A DNA stretch of 64,000 bases from Cupriavidus sp. BIS7 (GTDB taxonomy: Bacteria; Pseudomonadota; Gammaproteobacteria; Burkholderiales; Burkholderiaceae), in NCBI RefSeq assembly GCF_000292345.1, contig NZ_ALOU01000010.1, positions 62,001 through 126,000 of the forward strand. The letters are read 5' to 3'. Position 1 is the first letter of the stretch; the number at the start of each line of letters is the position of its first letter. The notes under the pieces are model-generated. The model was not told the origin of the DNA. It did not search any database and worked only from the letters and a program-made list of their open reading frames with translations. The position numbers and the translations under genes were made by a program. Shown here piece by piece: positions 8,440 to 17,900 of this stretch.

Positions 8440-8676
8440 ATGCTGAAGAAGATCTTGCTGCTCGCCGTAGCAGGCGCTGCCATCGGTAGCGCAGCGGCAC
8501 ATGCTGGCGTCATGGGTACGCGCGACGCCTTTACCGATGGCGCGAAAATCGCCGCAACCGCTGACGCTTCGATTCATTCCGCCGGCGCAAGAGCCGCGGA
8601 GCGGCGCGATGTGTTCACCGATGGCGCGCGGATCACCAACCGCGACGGACTCGTCGACGACAGCGCGCAACGGTAA
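8440..8676 (+). CDS. Small exported protein with RDxFxDGA repeats
   Basis: A 78-residue protein with a signal peptide (MLKKILLLAVAGAAIGSAAAHA). The mature part carries near-repeats TRDAFTDGAKI and RRDVFTDGARI, plus a looser SAGARAAE unit. An AGGAG site precedes the ATG by 10 bp. It has the same plan as the protein at 24870-25193 (signal peptide plus RD-aromatic-x-D/E-GA repeats), so the two are probably paralogues. No metal-binding cysteines or histidine clusters are present. Function unknown; a SigF-type promoter suggests stress control. Confidence 0.75.
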   Translation: MLKKILLLAVAGAAIGSAAAHAGVMGTRDAFTDGAKIAATADASIHSAGARAAERRDVFTDGARITNRDGLVDDSAQR

Positions 8677-8847
8677 CTGACGATCTGCCCGATCGGATGG
8701 TGGGCGTCCCGCGCTGGCGCCCCCCGCCGTAACACACCGGTCCGGTGCATTGCGCGCGGCACAACATGCCGGATGCGGTGAAGCGATTCCTGTGGCAAGA
8801 TCGCCGGCATCGCCGCAAAAGCGTTGCACACCGGGGTGTCAGTCGAA

Positions 8848-9438
8848 ATGATCGAGCGTTTGGCCGAGGAAGCAGTGCTCACGCTGGCAAACAGCTTGCC
8901 GGAGATGGTTTTCCTGGTCGACAAGACCGGGAAGATCCGATACGCCAATGCCGTGTGCAACGATACGCTGGGCCTCTCCCAGCGCGACATCATTGGTCAG
9001 GCGATGCTCGAACTCGTCGTGCCGCGTGACCGCGACAGAACCATCAGCGAAGCCACGATGGTCATGGCCGGAAACAAGCGGGCGGGGTTCGAGAACCGGT
9101 ACCAGCACCGCGATGGCAGCGACATCCACCTGTCTTGGTCGGCGCATTGGCTCGGGCGGCATCAGTTGCGCCTTGGCGTCGCGCGCGACGTCACGGCCCT
9201 GCGGCAACCGGCCTGCAACCACCTCATTCCGGCCGCGCTGCTGGACCTGCTCGATCCCATCGAACAGCAGGTACTGCTGTTGCTGCTGACCACTGCCTCC
9301 GAGAACCAGATCGCCGGACGCCTGGGCCTGTCCGCGCCCACCACGCATGCCTGCATCGCCAGCATCTTTCGCAAGCTTGGCGTGCGCGGGCGATTCGGGC
9401 TGATGAGCCTGTGCCTGGGCAGCATTGAGACGATATAA
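8848..9438 (+). CDS. PAS domain-LuxR-type HTH regulator
   Basis: A 196-residue protein. Residues about 10-125 form a PAS domain (SLPEMVFLVDKTGKIRYANAVCNDTLG; GVARDVTALRQ). The C-terminus has a LuxR-like HTH (LLDLLDPIEQQVLLLLLTTASENQIAGRLGL; THACIASIFRKLGVRGRFGLM). The second HTH helix is imperfect (APTTHACIASIF, where SxxTVxxHxxxI is typical), so DNA binding should be tested. An in-frame TTG at 8824 is possible; ATG 8848 is used. It sits alone between two small exported-protein genes and may sense a redox signal or ligand through the PAS domain. Confidence 0.8.
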   Translation: MIERLAEEAVLTLANSLPEMVFLVDKTGKIRYANAVCNDTLGLSQRDIIGQAMLELVVPRDRDRTISEATMVMAGNKRAGFENRYQHRDGSDIHLSWSAHWLGRHQLRLGVARDVTALRQPACNHLIPAALLDLLDPIEQQVLLLLLTTASENQIAGRLGLSAPTTHACIASIFRKLGVRGRFGLMSLCLGSIETI

Positions 9439-9578
9439 GCACTCTGCCGCGACCCACGAACTGCGCCCCGGTTCCTTGCATTCCTACGCGGCGATCATCT
9501 ACAACGAGACAAGATTGGCGATCCGACTCAAGACACGAGCGTCGCAGCAATGCGCGCTCTCACGAACGGAGGAACGCG

Positions 9579-9896
9579 ATGACCACTCGGCGAACTTTCT
9601 TGCGCGGGGGCGTATCGGGCGTGGTGGCGATTGCCATCGCACGATATGACAGTCCAGCGCATGCCCAGGGGGCAAAGGTCAGTGAAACCGACCCGCAAGC
9701 TCAGGCACTTGGATACAGGCAGGACACCACCAAGGTAGACAAGGCCAAATACCCGAACCATGATGCCGCCCAGAAGTGCGCCACTTGCCAACTGTTCCAG
9801 GGCAAGGCCGGCGATGCGTGGGGCGGGTGCCCGCTCTTCGCAGGAAAGCAGGTTTCGGCCAACGGCTGGTGCAGCTCCTATGTGAAGAAGGCCTGA
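9579..9896 (+). CDS. High-potential iron-sulfur protein (HiPIP), Tat-exported
   Basis: A 105-residue periplasmic electron carrier with one [4Fe-4S] cluster. The Tat signal is TRRTFLRGGVSGVVAIAIA. The four cluster cysteines lie in CATCQLFQG, GGCPLF and NGWCSSY, the standard HiPIP arrangement (C-x2-C, then C, then C). HiPIPs pass electrons between membrane complexes and terminal oxidases or reductases. GGAGG lies about 10 bp before the ATG. There is no partner oxidase in the neighbourhood. Confidence 0.95.
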   Translation: MTTRRTFLRGGVSGVVAIAIARYDSPAHAQGAKVSETDPQAQALGYRQDTTKVDKAKYPNHDAAQKCATCQLFQGKAGDAWGGCPLFAGKQVSANGWCSSYVKKA

Positions 9897-9935
9897 CGGG
9901 CTTGGGGGCCTGAGGGCCCTGCCTGGAAACGGCCT

Positions 9936-10343
9936 CTAATGCATGTGGATACCTGCGCGGTGCGCCGCAGCCTGAACGCCATAGACCGCGGCCGCCGTCA
10001 CGAGTCCCGTAATCAGGACGCCCTGGAACCCAAGCAACACCGCGATGAGGCGGCCCACGTCCGTGGTGGGTACCACATCGCCGTACCCGATCGTCAACGC
10101 GGTGATCGCGCAAAAATAGGCCACTTGCCCTGGTGTGGCCGGCGCGCGCGAGGCGGCATCCACGGCACCGCCCAAGTAGTACATGACGATCGAAAACACG
10201 ATGAAGATCGTCAACAGAATGAACAGCAGGCCTCGCAAATGTGAAAGCACTCTTGCGAATTCGCCAATCGCGTGGCGTGGCTGGATACGTGCGTTGGGAT
10301 TAGGGGCACCAGGGGCATTGGGGTCTTGGCTGGAATTTTCCAT
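9936..10343 (-). CDS. Small two-TM potassium channel protein
   Basis: A 135-residue protein with two hydrophobic helices (about 37-58 and 100-122) flanking a pore loop with the selectivity filter TIGYGD. It lacks RCK or ligand-binding domains, so it is a minimal Kir/KcsA-like subunit that should form tetramers. The ATG at 10343 follows a strong AGGAGG site; a longer frame reaches 10457 but has no convincing start. Located downstream of the Vgb-like gene on the same strand with a 70-bp gap. Confidence 0.85.
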   Translation of the reverse strand: MENSSQDPNAPGAPNPNARIQPRHAIGEFARVLSHLRGLLFILLTIFIVFSIVMYYLGGAVDAASRAPATPGQVAYFCAITALTIGYGDVVPTTDVGRLIAVLLGFQGVLITGLVTAAAVYGVQAAAHRAGIHMH

Positions 10344-10413
10344 ATCGGCCTCCTCGGAAGGTTCTTTTTCTTGAGTTCTGACAGTGATCTGGGAAGACTG
10401 ACCGGGCCCACCG

Positions 10414-11439
10414 TCAGTTTCCGCCAGCGCTGGCAGCACTGGCAGTACTGATCGCACGCGTGCGGTATCTCAGCAGGTGATCGGTGCCCGATTCGGACAG
10501 CCAGACCTCCCCCGGACGGCCCATCATCTGGCGTACGTTCGCATGTGCGCGCGGCAGTGCAAGCACTTCGAACCGCTCGGTGCGCGGATCGAACCGTACC
10601 AGCGCGTTGGCGCTCCATTCGCTGAGCCAGACGATGTCCTGATCGTCGACGAATATCGCGTACGCGTGCGGTTCGCGGCCGGGCAGGCGCCATTCTCGCC
10701 ATTGGCGCGTTGCCGGGTCGAACACGCCAACCTTCCCTGCGCTCCACTCGCTGACCCAGACGCGCCCTTTCGAATCGCCCCAGACGCGCCGTGCACCCTG
10801 ATCGCGTGTTGGCGGCTCGATGACCTGCGCCGCGCCGCTGGCGGGATCGATGCGGCCAAGATAGTTGCCGGCCAGCGACGCGAAGTACAGGCTGCCGTCA
10901 GGCGTCACGCAGATGCCATAGGGGCCGGGGCCGCGCGGTGCGTCGAATACGCGGATGCTGGATCGCGCCGGGTCAAGCTCGCCGTAGATGCCGCCTTGTC
11001 CGGTAAACCACAGGTGCCCGCGCTTGTCGAAGACCGCTGTATTCAGATTGGTGTTTGGCCGGTCCTTGGGCAGTGGAAAGCGCGTCACCGCAAGTGTCTT
11101 TGGATCGACACGCACGATTGCATTCTGGCCGCCGTCCGTGATCCACGCGGCGCCATCGGGGCCGACGATCACGCCATGCGGCGCCGACCCCGCGCCAAGT
11201 GGAACCCTGTCAGCCTTGCCGCTGCGCGGGTCCAGGCGTCCCACCGCGCCCTGCGCCTGCGCGGTGTACCAGACGGTTCCGTCGGGCGCCGGCGCGACGT
11301 CGTGCGGCGCGCTGCCAGCGGGAACGGTGAACGTGTCGAACGACGGCGGCTGTGCCTGCGCCGCACTGATGGCGAGTAGGACACTCGCAGCCGTCGCGGC
11401 GGCCAACGAAAATGACCGGGCCAGCATCGATGCCTGCAT
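10414..11439 (-). CDS. Virginiamycin B lyase-like beta-propeller protein, exported
   Basis: A 341-residue protein with a signal peptide (SLAAATAASVLLAISAAQAQ) and repeated beta-propeller blades of the Vgb/SMP-30/NHL type (GSAPHDVAPAPDGTVWYTAQ; GPDGAAWITDGGQNAIVRVD; DQDIVWLSEWSANALVRFDP). Vgb enzymes linearise streptogramin B antibiotics, but most exported homologues have no shown lyase activity. The start at 11439 follows GGAGAC. A 9-bp tandem repeat lies about 40 bp upstream. Confidence 0.8.
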   Translation of the reverse strand: MQASMLARSFSLAAATAASVLLAISAAQAQPPSFDTFTVPAGSAPHDVAPAPDGTVWYTAQAQGAVGRLDPRSGKADRVPLGAGSAPHGVIVGPDGAAWITDGGQNAIVRVDPKTLAVTRFPLPKDRPNTNLNTAVFDKRGHLWFTGQGGIYGELDPARSSIRVFDAPRGPGPYGICVTPDGSLYFASLAGNYLGRIDPASGAAQVIEPPTRDQGARRVWGDSKGRVWVSEWSAGKVGVFDPATRQWREWRLPGREPHAYAIFVDDQDIVWLSEWSANALVRFDPRTERFEVLALPRAHANVRQMMGRPGEVWLSESGTDHLLRYRTRAISTASAASAGGN

Positions 11440-11477
11440 GTCCGTCTCCTGCGATCCACACCTTAGGCATGATAGAC

Positions 11478-11522
11478 ACGGAAGACACGGAAGACGCCGA
11501 TGATGCCGAAGACGCCGAAGAC
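11478..11522. repeat. Five-unit 9-bp tandem repeat
   Basis: Units of 9 bp (ACGGAAGAC twice, GCCGATGAT once, GCCGAAGAC twice) run from 11478 to 11522, 39 bp upstream of the Vgb-like start codon. Being a multiple of three it does not shift frames; it could change promoter spacing. Confidence 0.7.
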
Positions 11523-11702
11523 GCAAGCGGCCCGGCAGGCTGCTACTGCCGTCGGCACATACATCAGGAAGCGATCCATTGGCGCTTCGGGCAATGGATA
11601 GGCTCCTCCAGTTCGATCGGGTTCTGCATCGTCATGACGCGCCACTGGCGCCGCACCACGCTCTGCCAGCACTCGATCATGTGGGCGCCTTGCCGCCTAC
11701 CC

Positions 11703-13313
11703 TCACCACGGCTCAAGCCGCCAGCCCTGCCCTGTCACCAGCAGGCGGTTCGTCAACGCAAGGTTGTCCATGAACACATCGTCGTGCGACACGACAACCA
11801 GAACACCCTGGTAGCTCAGCAGCATGCCCTCCAGTGCCTCCAGCGATGGAAGGTCGAGGTGATTGCCCGGTTCGTCGAGCAACAGCAGGTGCGGCGCCGG
11901 ATCGGCGTAAAGCACGCAGGCCAGCGCCGCTTTCAGGCGCTCCCCGCCGCTGAGCGAGCCGCTCGGCATCACGACCTTCCGCGCATCGAGCCCGAGTTGT
12001 GCAAGGCGCATGCGCAGGTCGGCTTCCGGGGCGATGCGGTTGGCCGCCTGCATCTGCTCAAGCACCGTGCGCTCGGGGTCCAGGTTTGTCAGCCTCTGGT
12101 CCAGGTAGACGTTCGCGCCCGTGGCCTTGCAGGTTCCCGCAAGCGGCTGTAGCTGCCCGGCCAGCACCTTGAGCAAGGTGGACTTGCCACACCCGTTGGG
12201 GCCGACCACGCCTACGCGTTGCTGCCTGGTCAGCGTCAGGCTGATGTCACGCGTGGCCGCTGGCACAAACGGCAATGCCACGGCATCGAGCTCCGCCACG
12301 CGTTGCGCGGCATTGGCCACCGGCATTGCGGCAAAGGCGATCGGCGCGTCGTTTGCCACCTGGCTGGCGGCCTCTCGCACTAGTTGGTCGAGTTCCACCT
12401 TGGCGGCGGCATGCTGCTGGCGCAGCTTGCCTGCCGTATTCTCGGCGCGCGCCTTCTGCCCGCCCAGCAGGATCTTTGCCTGGTTCGCTTCGTGGCCATG
12501 CCGCCTGCCGCGCGCCTGGCGCCGGGCCTGCTGCTCGTTCTGCTCGCGCATGGCCTGTTCCTTGCGCTTGCGTTCCAGCTTGCGCTGTTCGAGCTGATCG
12601 ATGGCATTCTGCCGGTCCTGCGCCCTGCTGTGCGCGTAGAACGTGTAGTCACCGCCGTAGCTGCGCAGGCCCAGCGAGGAAAGCTCGACAATGCGCTCCA
12701 TTGCCTCCAGCAATTGCCGGTCATGACTGATCACGAGCAACCCTCGCGGCCAACGCCGCAGTTGCTCTATCAGTGCCTGCCGGCCTGGCCGGTCCAGATG
12801 GTTGCTGGGTTCGTCCAGGATCAGGAAATCCACGTCCGCAAGCATCGCGCCGATCAGCGCGACGCGCATGGCTTCGCCGCCGCTCAGTCTGCTTGCCGGC
12901 GTCGAGGCATCGACATGAGCGAGCCCATTGCTTTCCAGCGCCTGACGCAGCCGCTGACCGATGTCCCATCTATCGCCCAGCGTGTTGAAGTCCTCAATGT
13001 CGACGCTGCCTGCCTCGATGCGTGCCAGTGCATCCAGGATGTGCTGCACGCCCGCCAGACTGGCCACTGATGCACCCGCTGGCGGCGCCACCTGCTGGGC
13101 CAGATAGTGCACGCTGCCCGGGCGTACGCAGCGTCCGGCAGTCGGCTGCAATTGCCCGGCCAGAATCTGGGCCAGCAGCGTCTTTCCGGCGCCATTGCGC
13201 CCCACCAGCCCTGTGCGCCGCTGGTCAAACTGCTCGTCGAGATTGGAGAAAAGTGTTCTGCCGTCCGGCAGTACGAAAGACACGCCTTCCAGCGCGATGT
13301 AAGGATTCGTCAT
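11703..13313 (-). CDS. ABC-F family ATPase (ribosome-associated type)
   Basis: A 536-residue soluble protein with two ABC cassettes. Cassette 1 has Walker A GRNGAGKT and signature LSGGEAMRVAL; cassette 2 has GPNGCGKS and LSGGERLKAAL. Between them is a highly charged Lys/Glu/Gln-rich linker. There is no transmembrane part, so it belongs to ABC-F proteins that act on ribosomes (EttA/Uup/YheS group or antibiotic-resistance type). The ATG at 13313 (MTNPYIALEGVSF) was chosen by homology to ABC-F starts; the frame continues upstream to 13580 without coding character. Substrate or antibiotic specificity cannot be inferred. Confidence 0.9.
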   Translation of the reverse strand: MTNPYIALEGVSFVLPDGRTLFSNLDEQFDQRRTGLVGRNGAGKTLLAQILAGQLQPTAGRCVRPGSVHYLAQQVAPPAGASVASLAGVQHILDALARIEAGSVDIEDFNTLGDRWDIGQRLRQALESNGLAHVDASTPASRLSGGEAMRVALIGAMLADVDFLILDEPSNHLDRPGRQALIEQLRRWPRGLLVISHDRQLLEAMERIVELSSLGLRSYGGDYTFYAHSRAQDRQNAIDQLEQRKLERKRKEQAMREQNEQQARRQARGRRHGHEANQAKILLGGQKARAENTAGKLRQQHAAAKVELDQLVREAASQVANDAPIAFAAMPVANAAQRVAELDAVALPFVPAATRDISLTLTRQQRVGVVGPNGCGKSTLLKVLAGQLQPLAGTCKATGANVYLDQRLTNLDPERTVLEQMQAANRIAPEADLRMRLAQLGLDARKVVMPSGSLSGGERLKAALACVLYADPAPHLLLLDEPGNHLDLPSLEALEGMLLSYQGVLVVVSHDDVFMDNLALTNRLLVTGQGWRLEPW

Positions 13314-13640
13314 AGGTATTCCAAAGATGCCCGGACCTCCCCCTTGGCTCATGGGGAACTGGTGGAGACTGGCCGTCATGCAGACGGCGGCATCAATGGC
13401 GCATGGGACGAATACCTCGGGGATGTGATGAAGAAGCCGTAGTGTAGTCGCTTGCGGCGCGAATGAACATGGACCAACGTCCCCAAATTGCCACAGACGG
13501 GCCGCACCACCTTGTATCCACATATTCGGCAATCGAGGGCAGATACACGGCGATACAAAACCCCCTGAAGTCGGACACATGCCACTTGCCAGCGGCTCCT
13601 AGACTCGCTCCCAGGTTGATCACACACACGGGAGTGGAAC
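13314..13640. other. Intergenic region with divergent promoters
   Basis: A 327-bp gap between the ABC-F gene and the alpha/beta hydrolase gene. It holds a GATACA direct repeat (13542-13557) and a GTATCC half-site (13514-13519) that may be regulator sites. A -10-like TAGACT lies at 13600-13605. No gene was supported here. Confidence 0.5.
13542..13557 (+). promoter_or_regulatory. GATACA-N4-GATACA operator before the alpha/beta hydrolase gene
   Basis: Two GATACA hexamers with a 10-bp period, the spacing bound by OmpR/PhoB-type dimers. The same arrangement lies before the response-regulator gene at 22412. Confidence 0.5.
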
Positions 13641-14693
13641 ATGTCGGAAACAGTGAGTTTGCCTCGTCGAGGCTTTCTGGGCGTGGCAGCAGCAACGCTG
13701 GCCGCATCGCAATTTGGCCTGTCGCAGACCGCACGGGCCCAGACCGCGCGGCCGAAAGCGGCGTCCGTGCCCTCGACCACGCCGGGCACCCATACAACCT
13801 TTGCACCGATCAAGCACATCAACGCCGGTGCGCTCAACGTCGGCTATGCCGAGGCCGGCCCCGCCAACGGGCCCGTCGCGCTGCTGCTGCACGGCTGGCC
13901 TTACGACATCTACAGCTTTGTTGACGTAGCACCGCTGCTGGCGGCTCGCGGCTATCGCGTGATCATTCCCTACCTGCGTGGCTACGGATCGACGACGTTC
14001 CTGTCCCCCGACGCCATGCGCAACGGCCAGCCCTCGGCCATTGCCGCGGACATGATTGCGCTAATGGACGCGCTGCATATCCAGAACGCCGTGGTGGCCG
14101 GCTTTGACTGGGGCGCACGCACCGCCGACATCATGGCCGCGTTGTGGCCAGACCGCTGCAAGGGGCTGGTCTCCGTCAGCGGCTACCTGATCGGCAGCCA
14201 GGCGGCCGGCAAGCAGCCACTGCCGCCCGAAGCCGAACTCCAGTGGTGGTACCAGTTCTATTTCGCCACGGACCGTGGCCGCGCCGGCTATCAGAAGTAC
14301 ACGCATGACTTTGCGAAGCTGATCTGGAAACTGGCGTCGCCGAAATGGAATTTTGACGATGCAACGTTCAACCGCAGCGCCGCCGCGTTCGACAACCCTG
14401 ACCACGTGGAGATCACGGTCCACAACTACCGCTGGCGGCAAGGCCTGGCCACCGGCGACGCCCGGTTCGACGATATCGAAAAGCGGCTCGCCACCGCGCC
14501 CACCATCAGCGTGCCCACCATCACGATGGAAGGCGACGCCAACGGCGCGCCGCACCCCGCGCCAAGCGCCTACGCCAGCAAGTTCACTGGCTGGTATGAG
14601 CACCGGGACGTGACCGGCGGGATCGGCCACAACCTGCCGCAGGAAGCGCCAGCGGCGTTCGCACAGGCCGTGCTCGACGTCGACAGGCACTGA
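13641..14693 (+). CDS. Tat-exported alpha/beta hydrolase (epoxide hydrolase-like)
   Basis: A 350-residue protein. The N-terminus has a Tat-type signal (RRGFLGVAAATLAASQ followed by TARAQ). The mature part is an alpha/beta hydrolase: oxyanion region HGWPYD, nucleophile elbow GFDWGA (Asp as nucleophile, as in epoxide hydrolases and haloalkane dehalogenases) and a C-terminal GGIGHN with the catalytic histidine. The aspartate nucleophile argues against a plain esterase. The substrate is unknown. A GATACA repeat upstream may place it under the two-component system at 22.4 kb. Confidence 0.88.
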   Translation: MSETVSLPRRGFLGVAAATLAASQFGLSQTARAQTARPKAASVPSTTPGTHTTFAPIKHINAGALNVGYAEAGPANGPVALLLHGWPYDIYSFVDVAPLLAARGYRVIIPYLRGYGSTTFLSPDAMRNGQPSAIAADMIALMDALHIQNAVVAGFDWGARTADIMAALWPDRCKGLVSVSGYLIGSQAAGKQPLPPEAELQWWYQFYFATDRGRAGYQKYTHDFAKLIWKLASPKWNFDDATFNRSAAAFDNPDHVEITVHNYRWRQGLATGDARFDDIEKRLATAPTISVPTITMEGDANGAPHPAPSAYASKFTGWYEHRDVTGGIGHNLPQEAPAAFAQAVLDVDRH

Positions 14694-14710
14694 CGCGCGG
14701 GAGGCACACG

Positions 14711-14848
14711 ATGAGCAGGCTTCTGGTCCTGGTTGCCATGACGCTCTCGGCGCTTGCGTCGGAGCTCGGCAGCCAGGTGCATCGATGCGTATGGAATGGC
14801 ATGCCCAGGCAGGTGCGCATGGAGAAGAAGGAGGGGGAGAAGCGGTGA
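14711..14848 (+). CDS. Small putative exported peptide of unknown function
   Basis: A 45-codon frame. A strong ribosome binding site (GGGAGG, 6 bp spacing) precedes the ATG. The N-terminus is hydrophobic (MSRLLVLVAMTLSALAS) and could be a signal peptide; the rest is basic with one cysteine and a Lys/Glu tail. It starts 17 bp after the alpha/beta hydrolase stop and may be co-transcribed with it. No relatives were recognised. The evidence is the ribosome binding site, the signal-like start and the position. Confidence 0.45.
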   Translation: MSRLLVLVAMTLSALASELGSQVHRCVWNGMPRQVRMEKKEGEKR

Positions 14849-14971
14849 TTGGGCTGCCGGCGCGTTGATATTCCCTTGCGCGCGGGTGAAGGCACCAACC
14901 CGCCTTGCCTTGCGTGCCGCGCCGATCGCGCGTCTAATGAATCGACGCGGGTGATGCGGACAGGAGGCGGT

Positions 14972-17900
14972 ATGCATTGCACCGAATGCGGCTTCGAGAA
15001 CCTCGCGGGGGCCAAATTTTGCGAGGCGTGCGGAGCCCGGCTTGGACGACGGTGCCCGCAGTGTGGCGAAGAAGCCAGCCCCACCGCGAAGTTCTGCCGC
15101 GCTTGCGGCGCCCCGCTGGCTGACGCCGATGCAGCGCCCGCCACACCTGCCACTGCCACCACGCCCGCCGGTGCCGCCACGCTTGCCAGTGCCGCCAGTA
15201 CCGCTGGCCTGACCCCCATTCACTACACGCCGCCTCATCTGGCGGAGCGCATCCTTGCCGAGCAGGCGGCCATGGAGGCCAGGGGCGGAACCGGCGGGGA
15301 ACGCAAGACCATCACCGCGCTGTTTGCCGACATGGCCGGCTCCACGGCGTTGATTCAAGACCTGGACCCCGAGGAGGCGCGCCGGCTGATCGACCCCGTG
15401 GTGTCGCTGATGATGGAAGCCGTGCACCACTACGAAGGCTACGTGGCCAAATTTCTTGGCGACGGCATCCTGGCATTGTTCGGTGCACCTATTGCGCATG
15501 AGGACCATGCGCTGCGTGCCTTGTACGCAGCACTGCGCATGCAGCAGGCAGTGCGCCAGCACAGCGATCGGGTGCGGCTTGAACAGGGTGTTCCGCTGCA
15601 GATTCGCGTAGGGATTCACACTGGCGAGGTGGTGGTGCGCTCGATCCGCAAGGACAGCCTGCATACCGACTACGACCCCGTGGGGCATACGATTCATATC
15701 GCGTCGCGGATGGAAGGCATCGCCACGCCGGCTTCGATTTTGATCAGCGCGTCCACGTACAAGCTCGCGGAAGGGTATTTCGAGTTCAAGGCGCTTGGCA
15801 CCACGCAGGTCAAGGGCGTACGCACACCGCTTGGCGTCTACGAAGTGCAGGGTCTTGGCGCACTGCGCACGCGGCTGCAGGTTGCGGCGCACCGTGGCCT
15901 GGCGCGGTTTGTCGGCCGTGAGGACGAGATCCGGCAACTGCACGAAGCGCTTGAACTGGGCAAGTCCGGGCGCGGGCAGATCGTCGGCGTGCGCGGCGAG
16001 GCCGGGGTTGGAAAATCACGCCTGTTCTATGAGTTCAAGGCGCGGTCGCAGCAGGGCTGCCGTGTGCTGGAGACGTTCTCGGTCTCGCACGGCAAGGCGT
16101 TCGCCTATCTGCCGCTGATCGAACTCCTGAAGAACTACTTCCAGATCACCGCGCAGGACGGCGAGCGAAGCTGCCGCGAGAAAGTGACCGGCAGGCTGCT
16201 CACGCTGGATCGCTCGCTGGAACAGCATCTGCCCTACCTGCTCTATCTGCTCGGCGGGAGCGACCAGGAGTCCGCGCTGCCCACCATGGACCCGGCGATC
16301 CGGCGCCAGCGAACGTTTGAAGCCATTGCGCACCTGCTGGTCCGCGAAAGCGTCAACGAGCCGCTTCTGCTTCTTTTCGAAGACCTGCAGTGGCTGGACA
16401 GCGAAACCGAGACCTTCCTTAATCTGCTGATCGATCATGTGCCCGGTGCAAAGATCGTACTTCTGGTCAACTACCGCCCCGAGTACGCGCATGACTGGGG
16501 CACCAGACCGTTCTACACGCAGCTGCATCTGGAACCACTGGGCCCGGCTGAAGCCCAGGGGCTGCTCACCGCGCTGCTGGGGGACGACCGCAGCCTTGAG
16601 CCGCTGAAGCGACTTGTTCTCGACAAGACCGAAGGGAACCCGTTCTTCATGGAGGAGGTGGTCCAGACCCTGGTCGAGGAAGGTACCTTGCTTGGCCACC
16701 CTGGCTGCTATCACATCGAGCAGGCCCCCACGCTGTTGCATATTCCAACCACAGTCCAGGGCGTGCTTGCCGCCCGTATCGACAGGCTCCCCATCGCCCA
16801 GAAGGAACTGCTGCAGATGCTGGCGATCATCGGCAAGGAGTTTCCGCTGAGTCTCGTCAGGCTCGTCAGCGGGTTCGACGAAGACAAGCTGCGCCCGCTG
16901 CTGGCGGACTTGCAGGCTGCGGACTTCATCCACGAGCGCCCGGCCCTCCCGGAGGTGGAGTTCGTCTTCAAGCACGGCCTTACGCAGGAAGTTGCCGCCA
17001 ACTCGCTGCTGATCGAGCGACGTAGCGAACTGCACGAGCGCACGGCCCGCGCGATCGAGACGCTGTTCCCTGAGCGGCTCAAAGACTACTGTGGCGAACT
17101 GGCCCACCACTACAGCCTCAGCGGCAATGTTCCAAAGGCTGTCGAATACCTGCACAGTGCCGGCCAGCAAGCGCTGCAACGTTGCGCCCAGCTTGAGGCG
17201 ATCCGCCATCTCAAGGCCGCGCTCGACTTGCTCAAGCAACTGCCCGATACACCCGAGCGGACCCGTCAGGAACTCACGCTGCTGCTCACGTTGGGCCCCA
17301 CCCTGATGGCGACCCGTGGCCAGGCATCCCAGGAGGTTGAAGCCACCTACCGTCGCGCGCTGGCGTTGTGCGAGCAGGGCGAGCAGACGTCGTACTTTTT
17401 CTCGGCGCAGCTTGGGCTGTGGGCGTTCTATCAGCTTGGCGCGCAGTACAGGGTGTCGTCGCCGCTGGGCAAGCGGCTGCTTGGCATGGCGCTGCGATCG
17501 CAGGACCCGGATCAGTTGGCGGAAGCGCATCGCGTCTCTGGCGCCACCACGTTCCGGCTGGGCCAGCTCGAAGTTGCGCATTCCCACATGGAACGGGTGC
17601 TGGCATTGAAGCGCCTGGACCCGCCCCGGTACGACTATCTGATGGGTTACGGACGAGATCCGGCCGTCCATGCAATGAGTACGCTGGGCTGGATCATGTG
17701 GTACGAGGGCCTGCCCGATTCTGCGCGCGCACGCTGCCACGAGGCACTGGCCATGGCACGGCAGCGCCCCGACACCGTGAATCTTGCGGTGTGCCTGGTC
17801 TTTGCGGCGGAAGTCCATCGGCGCCGCCGTGAGCCACAGGAAGCCAGCGAGTACGCCAAGGCCGCCATCGCCGTATCGGGCGAACAGGAATTACCAATCT

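Noticed and set aside
6642-8513. Minus-strand open frame of 623 codons opposite the DUF3300-DUF2950 pair
   Set aside because: It is the antisense frame of two recognised genes in GC-rich DNA, and its composition (Ala/Arg/His-rich) is that of a shadow.
16016-17818. Minus-strand open frame of 600 codons opposite the cyclase-ATPase gene
   Set aside because: Antisense shadow of a recognised gene with no own motif or ribosome binding site.
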